Below, piece by piece: positions 29,909 through 42,434 of a DNA stretch of 64,000 nucleotides; the first letter of the stretch is position 1, and the number at the start of each line of letters is the position of its first letter. The translations under genes were made by a program, and so were the position numbers. Source of the DNA: Prostheceraeus crozeri (lineage: Eukaryota; Platyhelminthes; Polycladida; Euryleptidae); contig CAJQUW010005746.1 of assembly GCA_907163375.1 (NCBI GenBank), positions 62,001 to 126,000 of the forward strand, in the 5' to 3' direction. The notes below the pieces were generated by a model that worked only from the letters and a program-made list of their open reading frames with translations, was not told the origin of the DNA and did not search any database.

Positions 29909-32511
29909 CCCGTGTTCAGACAGAGCGCGGTTGCACGGCCATTTTCTGCCGAGCTAAATGGCTTCTCGGTTTCTATCATTACACTCAGTTCAAAACCGCT
30001 GTGCTCTCAAATGGATCTGAAAAAAACATTTCAGATGATTTTCAGAAAAAACGTTTTGATTCTGATTACAAAATGAATAATGCGATCGCGTTCTCCATAA
30101 AATTTCAATTTAACCGAAGTCCGTTTCGGTAATTTTGGTCAAGTATTGAGAAAACTAGATCAAAGAAATCTTTTGATTACAAACCTCATACTTTAATTGT
30201 GGGGGGGGCTGCATTTAATAGACGCTTATTACCAAGTGTGTATTTTACTGTGAAATAAGCTGATAGAGAATTCCGAAATAATGACATCTCCTCACGGTAT
30301 TACAATGTTTCTATCAAAAGCCTGATATTTTTGAATGTTCTTACGAAATCAATCCCGGTAGAACTCTAAAAACGCTCTCCAAAATTTACACGGTACCACA
30401 CAGTAGTGCTTATCTTAGTTATCTACGGTCATCACATTATAAATAGGCTAATGACTTTCATCATGCTTGAATAATGAAAGTGTAAAACACCTGTGGACTT
30501 TGAAGGTGCTGCGAACGTCAGCCATCCAGTTAGAGGACTACTCAGGTTCGATTCCTGGTAGGGGCTCTCTGTTTTCATGATTGCATTGTTTGATTAAGGC
30601 GATCTAAATACGAGTTTTTATATATTCCTGTGGACCAGTGGCGGGCGCGATTCTGAATGTTTTGAGATTATAGACATAATAAAACCATTGGGTTTAAGTC
30701 TTACTTTGAGATACGGTGACTAGAAGTTTCCAGTTAATCTAGCTAACATTATTTCTCATTTCCAAACCATTCTTCATTAAAAGTGTGATTATTTCCAAAA
30801 TTGAGAGCATGTGACACTCATAGTTTATTTAGACTGACATTGTAACAAACCTATCAATCAATACGGTTCTCTATTTATAAATGCTTGGGAAAACAGCGTA
30901 ATAAATCAGAACAAGGCAACAAGGAATGAAAAGTCTTGATAGTCTATTGGCAAGATTGTACTGCAAGGGCTGCATCGTACTATGAAGTATCTTATTAACA
31001 TTTTTATTTTCCAGTCTTGTTTCTTTTAATCTCTTGGTCTTTATCTATCAGATTTCATCGAACATAGCTGTAGGAGCGTAAGGATTTGCAGTTTCTTCTA
31101 TTAGCCCTGAGATAAGCATAATTGTGCATCAATTCAATCACACTATTGGGCATATGACGTTTGCAAAACATCGGCAAATCTAATAGACAGATGTTCTAAG
31201 ACTTGAACAGTTCCAAGCACAAAATTCTATGACAGCCTTAGATGCTGCGTTTCACCTTACAATGTTTCCTCAGTACGGCTCGGAATGGCCAAGACTAGCT
31301 CAAAATATCTAGAATTGGCACTCTATAATCTTTATGATTATCAGCCGCTCGCCATAGCCAGGATAGATAAACACAGAACATCCCGTTATGTTGTGTAGTC
31401 CCTTGCTCAACCATTTCAGATATTTTAAGCTACCTTAGGCAATTCCGGGCCGTCTACTGCTGCCATGGATTTTTGTGTTTTGTGCTTCAATAGGTCTGAG
31501 GACGTATTTCTTTTCTATGTACAGGTAAACAGGAGATCTAGAATCTCCGTAATTGGAAAATCTGCAAGGGCAATTGTGTTCATAGTGTACACATTAAATG
31601 CAATCATTGTTATCAATGTACGAGTATTTATATGATTGCAATGCGGAGATATAATATCATAGGGACCTACTATGTTTGACTGCCTTGACACCATGTAGGC
31701 CTATGATTCGCATAGGCCCTAAATGCTGCACGGCCAGGGCGAACGTGTTTAATGATATGTGGGGAACTGCCACTGAGATTTCACACTCTTGTCTAGCCAT
31801 ACATGATCTCAGGAGCGAGCACCCGCGCATTGCAATTATCTCAAACGATGAAAGAGTGAATAGAAGCATTGCTTTATCAAGGAAATTAATCAAGGAAATT
31901 TAATTGAGAAGTCGCATTGCAAAAAATCGCACGATTTCAGGTCATTCAAAATCGCGCAATTGATTCCATCGCACGATTAATTACCTAAGTCATTATTTAC
32001 GATTGTACTCGATCTACCGAACCGATTCATGTGATCTACACTGCAAATAAATCGCAGCAATATAATGAATCCGATGAGCATAGGGATTTCTTTATTTCAC
32101 AAATTTTAATTATTTATGATCAGAGTGTCATTTTCACTTTCAAAGTTAACAAAATATCGGCATGTGATTGGGTCTTCAATTGCGCGATTACTTTGCTCAT
32201 TGAAATGGAGTTATCCAGCAATTTTTATAAATTTTATATTTTCAAAGTGCTCGTAACATTGTCATAATGAATATATAACTTTTCATTTGATCTGATATGC
32301 TTCTGAGGAGAACATACTGTGATATTCAATCTCCTACTACCGCAGACACAACTCTTTTGAAGTTGAGGTGTTTCTTAGCATTCTTTGCATTTGTCTAAAA
32401 AAAGCTCTAAGCCGTCGCTAAAACCGTGTTCTGTCTGAACAACAGGTTTCTCTTCAATGATTGAGGGGACAAAACCGAAAAACCTCAGACCGTTCTCTGT
32501 CTGAACGGGCC
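29909..32511. mobile_element. Possible DNA element bounded by GTTCAGACAGA inverted repeats
   Basis: GTTCAGACAGAGCGCGGTT near 29912 is matched in inverse at 32422-32440 (AACCGTGTTCTGTCTGAAC) and again near 32494-32511 (CTCTGTCTGAACGGGCC). The inside is mostly non-coding; a T-arm-like GGTTCGATTCC with flanking complementary CAGG/CCTG occurs at ~30543-30560. No target duplication was found, so the boundaries are tentative. Confidence 0.4.
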
Positions 32512-34200
32512 GTAAAGAGAAAACATTCAAAAGCATGCTCTAGTCGATCATTTTATGTTATAGAAGTCAGTTCTCTACATCATAGCAACAGTAACTGAAC
32601 TTTAATCATGAAGTTAGCTACAAACGAAATAGAAAACATAACAGAGAGATAGAGAATATTCGTGTAAATTGACAAAGAATGCTTCCTATAGTACATATGC
32701 CAGCTCAGAGGAAGAAATTTACGCAGGATGGTGAAATTTACGCAGTTCGCGGTTAAAATTTGATTAATGGTAGTACTTTCAAAATAGCTGTACGTGATCA
32801 GACAGTATTATTTCCCGCAATACACCAACCTACATAACAAACATTTTCACGTGGTTCAAAATGTACTGGTTTATGTTCAGTTTAAGGTTTTTGAATGCTT
32901 GATACACTTGCGTGGAAAGAAAATTCATTGTAGGTCAACTTAAAGTCACTATATCTAAAAATGAAGGGGTAGGCCCTACTGTAATTTGAATATATTTTAA
33001 AAAAGTTAAATAATTTTAAAATATCTTAACAAATAACTTATACTTATAACTTATAACTTATATAACATATATTGTACATTAGAAAGAAATGAAAAAACAA
33101 GTTTTCATTGTGATATAATAGTGCAGTTGTTGAAAAATAGAGGACTCTATGACTAAATTGACGCTATTCAGACTTATACACGGCAATCAAAACTATCAAA
33201 GACATAACAAAAATAAACAAATGTTAAAAAAGACGTTGCATTACACGAGAAACAATAGTTTTGAGAAATAGTATCCAACAATATTTTGTATGGTTTGTCG
33301 AAATTGAAACTGAACAATTCTACGTAGCAACAATAAGAAGAATTTTAACTGATGTTAAGAGCTATTTCAGATAATTCGCTTGAACACAGAAAGTAATGAA
33401 GGTTTCTAAAAATATGACGAACAAATATAATCAAAAATGAGATGTACAGTGAAACTTTGGTGTGTAAAAGTCTGTATCGTGAGGAGTATACGCATCATGG
33501 ATTATTTTACTTTTTGACAAAAATGTGGATAACCATCATTCTCGCGTGTACGCGAACATTCCATTCTTACATGATCAAATGCAGCGAATATCTGATGTTA
33601 CGTCTTGCCATTTGATAAAGGCATCAATACTTAAGAAAAAATGACAGATTATAATAAATCTATGATTCTAGCTTCAATAGCGATCATTATCAATGAAAAA
33701 TGAAGAACTTTAAAATTAAAATGAGGGTATGATCTCTCTTTCATAGAATTTCTTGATGAATAGCGCTCCTGCTATCCTTATCAACCATGAGGCTTAGCTT
33801 GATAGCAAGTTTGGCACGCGTGAGCAAAGAAAGATTCCATGTTTAAAAATATCTGAGGTTCTCTGACAAACCAAACTCTGATTGTTTGACAAGGATTCTC
33901 ATCAAAAATTTCATCCATAACTCAGGATGATCTTAACTTGAATACTGTTGAAATTTATGCGAAGATGCCCGCTTTACAAATTTTCGTCTCTGTTGTATGT
34001 GATGTGCTGTTGAACTTCGAAACAAATATATTATGATCGAATCATTTACACTTGAATATGCAATTGACTCTTACACACGCAAGTATACTCATAGAATCCT
34101 AAAAATCAAACATGGGAACTATTCGAAATTTAAAGCTGTTTAAATTCCTGATTAAGCATATCTCATATCTCAAGTGTTCGGCTATTAAATGTACTTAAGG
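32512..34200. other. Non-coding AT-rich stretch with a short minisatellite
   Basis: A short TAACTTATA-type tandem repeat lies at ~33027-33064. No coding support on either strand. Confidence 0.5.
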
Positions 34201-36092
34201 GATCAAAAATGATGTAGATTCTTTTTCATTGTTATTTTATACACTATTTTTCTCTCTAACTTCGCTTGTTTTTCGATTATTTTCATCTTCCAGTTTAATT
34301 GTTCTTCTTCCCCAATCGCCGCAGTTTCTCTCAAATTACGAGCTTCCTGCTCCATTTCTTCAGCCTTCCTTTTCTTTTTGTTTTTCATCGACACTCGCCA
34401 AATCAAGCTCCAATTTCTTCAATTTTGCACTTTTCTGTCGCTCCTTCTCTAGTTCGTCTTCTATTTTCTTTCTGGTCAGTTCTCTCTCCGCCTCAGCTAT
34501 TTTACTTTTTTCTTATTCTTCCTCTCTTTGTACGCACTCTTTGCATTTTGTGCCATTTGCTGCAATTCGTCAGAAAAGGGCACTTCAAAACATGCCTTAT
34601 TCCGCGAATTCAAATATGATTTCGTAAACGTGAGTGCTCGCACTCATTGTTGATCCAGACTGGTTCGTTTTTTCGTCACTATGGAAGCATGCTGAATAGT
34701 CTTTCGACATCTGAATTCCCGTGAGGAATGATCAAACAATGGCGAACTAATCGTTTCAAGATACGAACGTTCAGTTAGCTGATGACCTTCTGCCAAAAAC
34801 TAAGGGTAACAGCTCGACCTGAAGCTTGATATTTTGCAATTCTTAATGCTGTTAGATCAGCATCCTGAAAGACATTTGAAAGCTTCTTTGCCACGTTGAT
34901 CGTCAACGTTTCATAGTAAATGGAGGTAAGGTTTTCGAGTAAAGAAACCTCATATTTCTCAGTAATTTATTCGGAAGCGGAAAGTAGTGCACCAGTTGTT
35001 GTGTACAGGAGATGTAAAAGGCTCGTACTTGTTCATAAAACCTTCTTCTTTGCTGCTCGCCAAGATCAATTACTAATCTAAAAATCCTTTCGCCAATAAT
35101 GATTTTCCGATCCGGCAGAATAGCATCCGTATTGAAACTTTTCCATGGCTCTTTGGTGTCAATGCAATCTTCCTTATACATCAAGAGCCATTTGATGAGA
35201 AGATTTGACATAGTTTGCCATAAGTTATGTATGGGGCAACCATCACGTTGGAATCTTTTCAAATTCCCTCAGAGGTTTTAAAGCGGTGGCAAAGAATTCT
35301 AATATGCATTCAGTAAGAGGATCTGAAAGTGCCTTCTGAATTCTTCTGATTCGATCATTCGAAGACGACGTGTTTGACTTGGCCACAGTTACAACAAAAA
35401 AGTGCTTCAATGCTTCCAGTTGTTCTAATAGTCGCTCGATCACCTCCAAACACTGCAACCATCGTTTATCTACAAGGCGCAAGAATCTGTGCTGCTCCAC
35501 CTTCATAAGATTGGCGCTGTGTTTATATTCCGAATCAAAGTTATGATACCGAAATCATAACGAGATTTTTCTATCGTACAGCATATTAACAAAACCTAGA
35601 AAAAGATCATAATTGATCAGATTGTCTATGCTACAACTGCAGCCATCAGTCTTGACCAACCAGCATAGAACCATCATAGAAAGAAAAACCATTGTACATG
35701 AAATGTAGTTAGTGTGTCACTGTTAAAGCACATAACTCGAACATATGTTGATATCACTGAGCGGTAGTTGGCACGACTGGAGATAAGAGAGAAAATCCGA
35801 TCTTTCACAGAATTCTTTCTTAGAAGTAATGATTAATTCTGGATTATTTAAACGTACTCGTCCCAGTATCACTTACGTTTACGACCTGAAAGAAGCTACA
35901 GATTAATTGGAGTATACTCGGAATATATCGTATTATATTCGTATAATACAAATAGACATAGATTTTCACTAAACATGTGTGAAACTGGTCTTGATTATTA
36001 AGAAATCTTCAGCTGAACATAAAACATTGACAGTAGTACTTGAAAATTTTCGCAGAAGAACATGAAAAATTTACGCAGCGGCCCGACCACTG
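32691..36092 (-). mobile_element. hAT-type element remains, possible 8-bp TSD
   Basis: TTCCTATA occurs at 32683-32690 and 36093-36100. The right boundary read on the minus strand starts CAGTGGTCGGGCCGCTGCG, a hAT-like end. The left boundary does not show a clear matching inverted repeat, so the TSD could be chance. The interior holds hAT transposase remains on the minus strand. Confidence 0.4.
34210..35540 (-). pseudogene. hAT-like transposase remnant
   Basis: Minus-strand blocks in order are: RFLRLVDKRWLQCLEVIERLLEQ and LSDPLTECILEFF (35506-35243), then MSNLLIKWLL...AILPDRKIIIGERI...RRFYEQVRAFYISC (35262-34903), then HCLIIPHGNSDVERLFSML (~34690-34740), the C-terminal dimerisation signature of hAT transposases. 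After that come IVTKKRTSLDQQ and a lysine/glutamate-rich coiled-coil tail to ~34210. Stops and frameshifts occur between blocks. The N-terminal BED finger was not found. Confidence 0.75.
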
Positions 36093-36100
36093 TTCCTATA

Positions 36101-36538
36101 CCTAAGTCATGGATTTCTATCTGAATGCAGCAATCTTGTGAAGACCGACAAACTAATTAGACAATGAAATTCTGCTTGTCGACAGTTAAGAGACGATTTC
36201 AAACATCATTGGTCACGCGGACCGATATCTATGATTCATGCAACTCATACATCGAGGAAGCAATGTCAGTTTGGCGAAAAACTGTGATTGAAGGTTGCAT
36301 CACGAGTGACGATCGAGGGCGAAGCCCGAGATCGACAAACGAGTGTTGCAACCGAATTGTTACACTGTTTTTTTGGACAGAGTAATGTAAGCGATTTATC
36401 ACCACACTTAGCCGATTTCTATGTAATTGCTTGAACTATTAGGGAATTTGTACTTTTTTGTTCCTCAATGAATGGTTCAACCATAGATATCTATAACTAG
36501 CAATTTTGGCTGGTCAACAGTTTGCAGATGTGTTTTGG
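36101..36538. other. No gene recognised
   Basis: Short flank between the hAT remains and Crypton A. The frame at 36164-36385 has no recognisable feature. Confidence 0.4.
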
Positions 36539-38531
36539 AACGCTATCTTAGCGCTATGATAGCGTTATCCGACAAACTAAGTATTTCAGAACGCGCTATT
36601 CTTTATCATAAAGCGCCAATCTATGCGCTATTTATTGAAGTTCTGAGAAACGCTACTTAACACAATAGGAAATTGGTTATTGTCTGTAATTGTAAATGAA
36701 AGCTACCTTATTTTATGCACCTTTTTGGCGGAATGTTTTTGCATGTTTACTACTTGTCAAGTTACAAGAGTTCCAACATCAGTTTTTTTTGTTTTCTAAT
36801 ATGTAGCCTACTGTCACAATTTCAGATTTGTACAAAACAATTAATTCCAGATCTAATTTATTAATTTAGAAAGACACATTTATACTGAAATCAAAATCAA
36901 TTTGATCAATGGATGTATGAAAGCAATTACATAATTTAGTCTTTGGTTTAGGCGGGTCTAGAAGGCTGCTAAGCATCACTTCTTGCTCCGGTCCTTTTCT
37001 TTTGTATGCTTCAACAGCATTGCTTCGATGCCCAGTTCTTGATTTTATTAACCGCTCGCCTACATTTTCTCGGAATAGCCTTGTCGCACATGTTACTTTG
37101 CCAGAATGTGCCGTGATGTGTCCTTTGATATCGGCTATGGATGCGGCCTCCGGCAACAATTTTCTGATGGAATTGACTCCAACGGGAGAAGTGGCGAATC
37201 TGGGCTGGTCTGGGATAATGTTTCGTAGTGGTCGACGGTAAAATGCTCCCGTAAAAACACCCATGCTTCGAAGCCGGCTCACGTAAAGTTTCAATATCTT
37301 ATATACCGATCGATTGTTATCGCTATCGTATTGTCGAACACACTTGTTTTGTATCTTGCGATCGCGGATTCCACCGGAAAAGACTTTGTTGCTGCGACCC
37401 GTGTACTCAACAAATTTCCCATGGTCGTCTTCTGAAAACGTGAATTGCTCCAGTTGCATCTGGCGATGCTCGTCGCACGCTCTGAGCCCGAAAACTTTAC
37501 AGTTGTAGAAGTAAACGGCCCGCAATAGTCCATTTCCATCATGTAAGGAAAATGCATTGGTATCCCATAGTTTCGCCTCACTATCCTCTGATATCGGATC
37601 AGCTCTCTTGTGATGGGATCCGATGCCCCGAGAAGTGAGATTTCTCATGCAGGCATCTAAAGCACGGACAAATTGCACAAAATTGAAATCCTCCTTATCC
37701 ATTATATTGCAGTCGGGTCTTCTCGGATAAATCGGGCCAATCCGCAAACAATATTGTAAATAGTATTGGGAGGATACTCGGTTTCATCCTGCCGTCGGAT
37801 CTCGAATATAAAATGTTTCAAGGCTCTTGAAATGTCAGCCTTTGGAGCCGTCCACAAATCTGTTAGTTGGGGAACCAAGTAATCATTTTCTTGTGTTGTG
37901 GAAGATTGTTGGTTTCTCCAAGTGGCCCGATCTTCATATAACTTTGTGCACCAGGAACTATTTCTAACGGTGTTCTTCGACCGTGAACATGAAACAACGC
38001 GATCAATGTCCTGAGACGACGCAATGGAAAATCGACTAGCGTCAAAGCTGTGGTCTGCCATTGTGATCAGATGTGCTTAGGGTAAAATTCAGAAATCCTA
38101 TTTATATATTAGTGATGAGAATTATTAACAAGTCAATCTTTTAAGAATAGATTTCATATCAAATACAATCAGCAACTGCTTTATCAAGAGAAGACACTTA
38201 TGAAAGAGTAACAATACAACGCTATGAATTTGTATGGGCATTCATTCTGTCTATTCCCTTATTCCAACGCAACTAGGTGTGAAAGTCTTGACTGGCAACA
38301 GAATCTATTGTGTTCGCTGTTGTACAAAGAGATTATCAGCTATGTTATAAAGAAACGCTATCTTAGCGTTTCTGGATAACAGAACAAGTTGAAATTACGG
38401 TTACATTCACAATGTGCAATTACGAGCCATAGCAATCTTGGGTCAGATAATCAACAGATCAATCTATGCAGGCGGGCAGTTTTATTCTACTATAGCGCTA
38501 GAAAACGCTATCTTAGCGCTGTCATAGCGTT
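36539..38531 (-). mobile_element. Crypton A with palindromic flanking sites
   Basis: A tyrosine-recombinase gene lies between direct copies of a palindromic 28-mer built from AACGCTATC...GATAGCGTT, at 36539-36566 and 38504-38531 (26 of 28 identical). A partial copy is at 38354-38380. Cryptons move by a tyrosine recombinase and do not have DDE-type inverted termini, so repeated palindromes would suit recombinase binding sites. The exact ends are an inference. Confidence 0.55.
36866..38061 (-). pseudogene. Crypton A tyrosine recombinase (DUF3504-type), one frameshift
   Basis: It starts at ATG (minus strand, 38061). The N-terminal core-binding part has LKHFIFEIRRQDETEYPPNT (~37810). One frameshift near 37705 separates it from the catalytic part ending at 36866. 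The latter shows FGLRACDEHRQ (catalytic Arg I), AFYRRPL, the box HSGK in place of the canonical HxxR (Arg replaced by Lys), and GHRSNAVEAY with the Tyr nucleophile. The overall length of ~395 residues fits Crypton integrases related to the ZMYM/QRICH1 DUF3504 domain. The Arg-to-Lys change and the frameshift suggest loss of function. Confidence 0.8.
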
Positions 38532-38861
38532 CGAAGTTAGAATAGCGTCACAAAATTGTGTTGAGACAGAGCCTTTCATACAAACTTCAGCGTGTGCAAA
38601 ATGTGGAAATACCTTGTCAGACAGTCTGACGCTATCTGTGTTTCATACAACTTACACAAGCTGTGAGGAGCTCGAACGCTATCTAAGAAAACGATATCTA
38701 TGGTATTTCTCTATTCAGCAGTTGAAACAAGTAAAATTGCATCAGCTGCACTTACATGCGGACGCAATGCAAGTGATTTAGAACTTCATGTTGATGTAAT
38801 TGAAATTACCACAGTTAATGCATATGCATGGCCAGAGTGTAACAAATTCAGTTACACCACT

Positions 38862-39133
38862 CTATTAAACATAGAAATAAACTGTTTATCTGAAGTTGAC
38901 TAGAATGGAAATTGACTCAAGGTCGCGGCACATCCGGGGGAACTAAGTTGGGGCATGAACCACCAATTAAAAGCTTCGATTTACACATGTGACTGATTCT
39001 AACCCAATCATACAGACGTTGGCAGGTGCATCTAAGTGAAAATGCGTGCGATTTATGTGCCGTTATTGTGCATTGCATGAAGCTTAATTTCCATTCTAGA
39101 GGTTTTATTGTTGTCAATTTCTATGCTATTAAA
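38862..39133. mobile_element. 256-bp MITE, copy 1, with perfect 8-bp TSD
   Basis: The element 38870-39125 begins CATAGAAAT and ends ATTTCTATG. The flanking CTATTAAA is duplicated exactly (38862-38869, 39126-39133). A second inner inverted pair, CTAGAATGGAAATT/AATTTCCATTCTAG, frames the central part. The 8-bp duplication suggests hAT-type transposition. Copy 2 is at 59124-59382. Confidence 0.9.
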
Positions 39134-39590
39134 CTCGCACTTCGTGCTCGTGTAATTGTTCGTGGCGTAGTCTGTAACTGTCTTTAACGTTTAATGACGG
39201 TTTAACGAATGACGCGTTATAGGACAACTCCAATCTCGCTGTATGATGCGGGTGTGAACACTATTGAACACACCTCTTGTCTAGATTCATGGGGCCGGCT
39301 TTCCTCTCAGATGTTCATTAACTCTAGTGACTAGGTGTATCCGTGATTCATCATTAAAACAGTCATGGTATTGTCTGCATATAAGCCTGTAGCATTGATG
39401 CCAGATGATATACACTGATAAATGTTAGTCTGAGTGTAAAAGTCGCAAAGCTGTTGTAGGTTATGACATGTACTTTAGTGTCTTCTTTCTTTTAAACGGA
39501 GTGAGTTATTTGGACACCCTTTCAAGTTTCACGCTCATATTCCTCTACAAAACAGAGGGGGCAGTGCGTGGCTTGAGCAGTATCGTCGCT
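39134..39590. other. No gene recognised
   Basis: Unique-looking flank between two MITEs. Confidence 0.4.
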
Positions 39591-40493
39591 GCTGTTACCA
39601 GGGGTCATCAAAAATTGATTGCAATTAAATTGCTCAGTCCAATCAATTAATTGTAAGTGATGTTTTTACCAATCAATTAATTTTAATTGAAAGTTTGACC
39701 AATCAATTAATTGGCATTGGACTCCTGGGCAATCAATTAATTGGTAATTGGAATTACAGACAATCAATTAATTGATATTGAAATGTACCCAATCAATTAA
39801 TTGATAATTGAATTTATCAATTAACTGATCGATAATTATAAATTAGTCAATGGAAAAACATGTAGGCCTATATACATGTTAGCCTAGAATAATTCTATTC
39901 ATATTGGAACTCGATTCAATCAGTTAAAATACCGGTATTAATATTGTATGATCATTTTGCGTCCCCATAGTTTTGATGTTCACTAGTGCACTGATTTTAC
40001 TGATTCAGATTTCAATAATTATCATCGTTTTATGAACTCTCAGCTTAATACTAGGCTACTTTGTCAACATAGTTTCAAATACCATGGATAATGACTTTCG
40101 AAGGTTGACAAGTAAGGGCAATCATGTTGAAGAATATGCAGTAGATCATATTGAGTGATGTCAGTTGTGATACAGTTGAGAGGTGTCAGATTGAGTCAGC
40201 AGAATGAATTTTGTATAGTGGATGCGTAGGAAGAAGCGAAAATCTTAGGTGAATTGTAATGCTATATATTACAATGCAGTGAAACTTGATAAAATAATTG
40301 AACCAATTTATTGATTATGAATCAATCAATCAATTGATATTGGGACATACATCAATCAATTAATTGATAATTGGAATTGAAAACAATCAATTAATTGATA
40401 TTGAGTAGAATACAATAAATTAATTGATAAATGAAATTCATCGCAATCAATTAATTGAGGTTCAATTAATTTTTGATGACCCCTGGCTGTTAC
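39591..40493. mobile_element. 887-bp hAT MITE with perfect TSD and terminal repeat arrays
   Basis: The element 39599-40485 starts CAGGGGTCATCAAAAATTGA and ends in the inverted form. GCTGTTAC is duplicated exactly at 39591-39598 and 40486-40493. Both ends carry arrays of the palindromic word AATCAATTAATTG at ~25-45-bp spacing (about six on the left, five on the right). The ~480-bp middle encodes nothing. Confidence 0.95.
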
Positions 40494-41419
40494 TATTATT
40501 AGTAACCATTATTAATTTCTATTATTAGTAAGAGAATCATGAGCTTGATGGGTCATTTAATTGAGATGAACATATTTTTTAATATGATTGCAAGATTTTT
40601 TATCTTTGTCAGTCGAATTACTGAGGCGTTTGGCCTTAATAAAGAAAGACTGAGACGTGAGTTTCTTTTCAGTTAATGCCGCCGGTGTTTGTCATTAACA
40701 AAGAGCATTTTGTTTTTTAAAAAGGTTTATTGCCTAAAATCATTCAAAGTTGTACAAGATGCTTTAAATTCTCTTTTTCAATAAACCAGCTTGCACTCTT
40801 TATTATAAAAGTTGTTCAAAATGCAAAAAATTTACCTTACTACAAAAAATAAGCATTACTACAAATTTCTTGCCGCTAACGTGTCTTGCTTGTATTTAAA
40901 CTCGATCAAGTTTTGTGCCAGACGTTTGATATGCATGTACATGCATGTCATCTTTGAGATGCAGACATAATGCACAGTAAGAGGATCACTTCGTCTCTGC
41001 AAACCAAATAGATCAAAGTATCAACAGGAAAAATCAAGTCAGAGCATCAAATCTAATCGATCACTAAAAATTGTATTGCATTGCAATTTCATTGTTTTCA
41101 AAGCGATCATCGACATTTGGAACGCTGACTAGATTTTTCCTTTTCAGATGTGGCCTTTGGTCGAGAGAAAGCTTACATGTGAAGGACATCCCCAGTCTGT
41201 AATGTTTTTAGCTTTTGAGAGTCCTCATAAGAGATCAGATGGCATACTGTTACATACAACAATATTTCCTTATTGACTAGAAATGCGGTTGGGTGTTTGC
41301 TTTATCATGCGGGGACATCGTACTGAGAAAGAGTTTATATTTTTGGAGATGTGGTAGGCCTATAATTCATTATTGCAGCAAACCATGGTCTAAGAGATCC
41401 TGATGAAGAAAAGTATGAA
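40494..41419. other. No gene recognised
   Basis: Non-coding sequence after the hAT MITE. Confidence 0.5.
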
Positions 41420-41876
41420 AACATAAAAGATATATAACCAAAAAATGAGCAATATAAAAGCAAAAATGAATAGCGAGTTGCATCCTCATGCAGGTATACC
41501 CGTAGTAAATTTGATATGTAGTTGACCAGGTGACGGCAGATCATCTTTCTGAGAAAGTTGTACAAAAGTAATCAAAACTCCCCTTTTCAGTTTATAGGCC
41601 GATATAATCACGTAAAAGTTTAAAGTATCAAAGACAGGCCTTCGGCGTCCAGCGCCTTCAACGGTCGATGTTTGGATGGCACAGAAACACAGGTCGATGT
41701 CTGTGCCATCCAAACATCGATCGTTGAAGGCGCTGGACGCCGAAGGCCTGTCTGTCTTTGATACTTATAATGTAAAAGGGTTATAATATATATACGAGCA
41801 ATGTAAAAGGAAAAATGAATAGCGAGTTGCATCCTCATGCAGCTATACCCGGAGTAAATTTGATATGTAACTGACA
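41420..41876. repeat. Direct repeats flanking a strong GC-rich hairpin
   Basis: A ~65-bp near-identical unit (GAATAGCGAGTTGCATCCTC...TTTGATATGTA) occurs at about 41464-41525 and 41811-41876, with weaker similarity upstream of each. Between them is a hairpin with arms 41624-41684 and 41701-41767 around a 16-nt loop, almost fully paired and unusually G/C-rich for this window. Confidence 0.9.
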
Positions 41877-42411
41877 TAAAAAGTTAAAATATGCCGGTAT
41901 TCACTATACACAGCTTAACATGCTACTAACATTTCGTCAAAGTGAGTGCATCAGAAAGAATGAATAAATATTGCTTTTTGAAAACACAATGTACAATTGT
42001 GAGTAGAATAATTAATTAAGGATTGAGTTGCATCCTCAGTAGAAGGGGAATAGACCTGAAAAGCCGCTTGTTCATGATTTCATCCGATGTGAGTCTACTG
42101 ATGATTCCTAATGTTGGTTGAAATGGCGGCTATTCAAGTCTACTCCCGATGCAATTCAATGTTTCATTCTTCTATTTACACGTGCCTTCATTTGTGCTGT
42201 CTCCATTTGAACATGAAAACCATTTTCAATGCTAAAAGTACTTTAATCGACCTTCCTCGCGATTGCGTTGTGCGTCGGTAAGGGAGGATCAGTTTAGTAA
42301 CTGCCTATTTTTCAATTTTGAAAATATTAGTTTGCTCCCGTGAGTGACTTAATTGAAAGCGTCTTTCTGACAAGTTTTCAATACATTTGTGCATGTTTGT
42401 ACAAGTTTCTA
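41877..42411. other. No gene recognised
   Basis: A partial third copy of GAGTTGCATCCTC lies near 42024. Otherwise featureless. Confidence 0.4.
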
Positions 42412-42434
42412 GTACATGTGTGTAATACATGTTC

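Noticed and set aside
30510-30560. tRNA-like B box with T-arm (GGTTCGATTCC)
   Set aside because: No acceptable A box, D arm or acceptor stem; kept only as a remark within the surrounding element.
34229-34627. Ser/Phe-rich plus-strand frames of 106-132 codons
   Set aside because: They are antisense shadows of the Lys/Glu-rich coiled-coil tail of the minus-strand hAT remnant.
38389-38781. 130-codon plus-strand frame
   Set aside because: It spans the palindromic sites and flank of Crypton A; no protein similarity apparent.
39591-40493. Evenly spaced AATCAATTAATTG words as a CRISPR-like array
   Set aside because: The organism is an animal; spacers are short, similar to each other and enclosed in hAT termini with a TSD.
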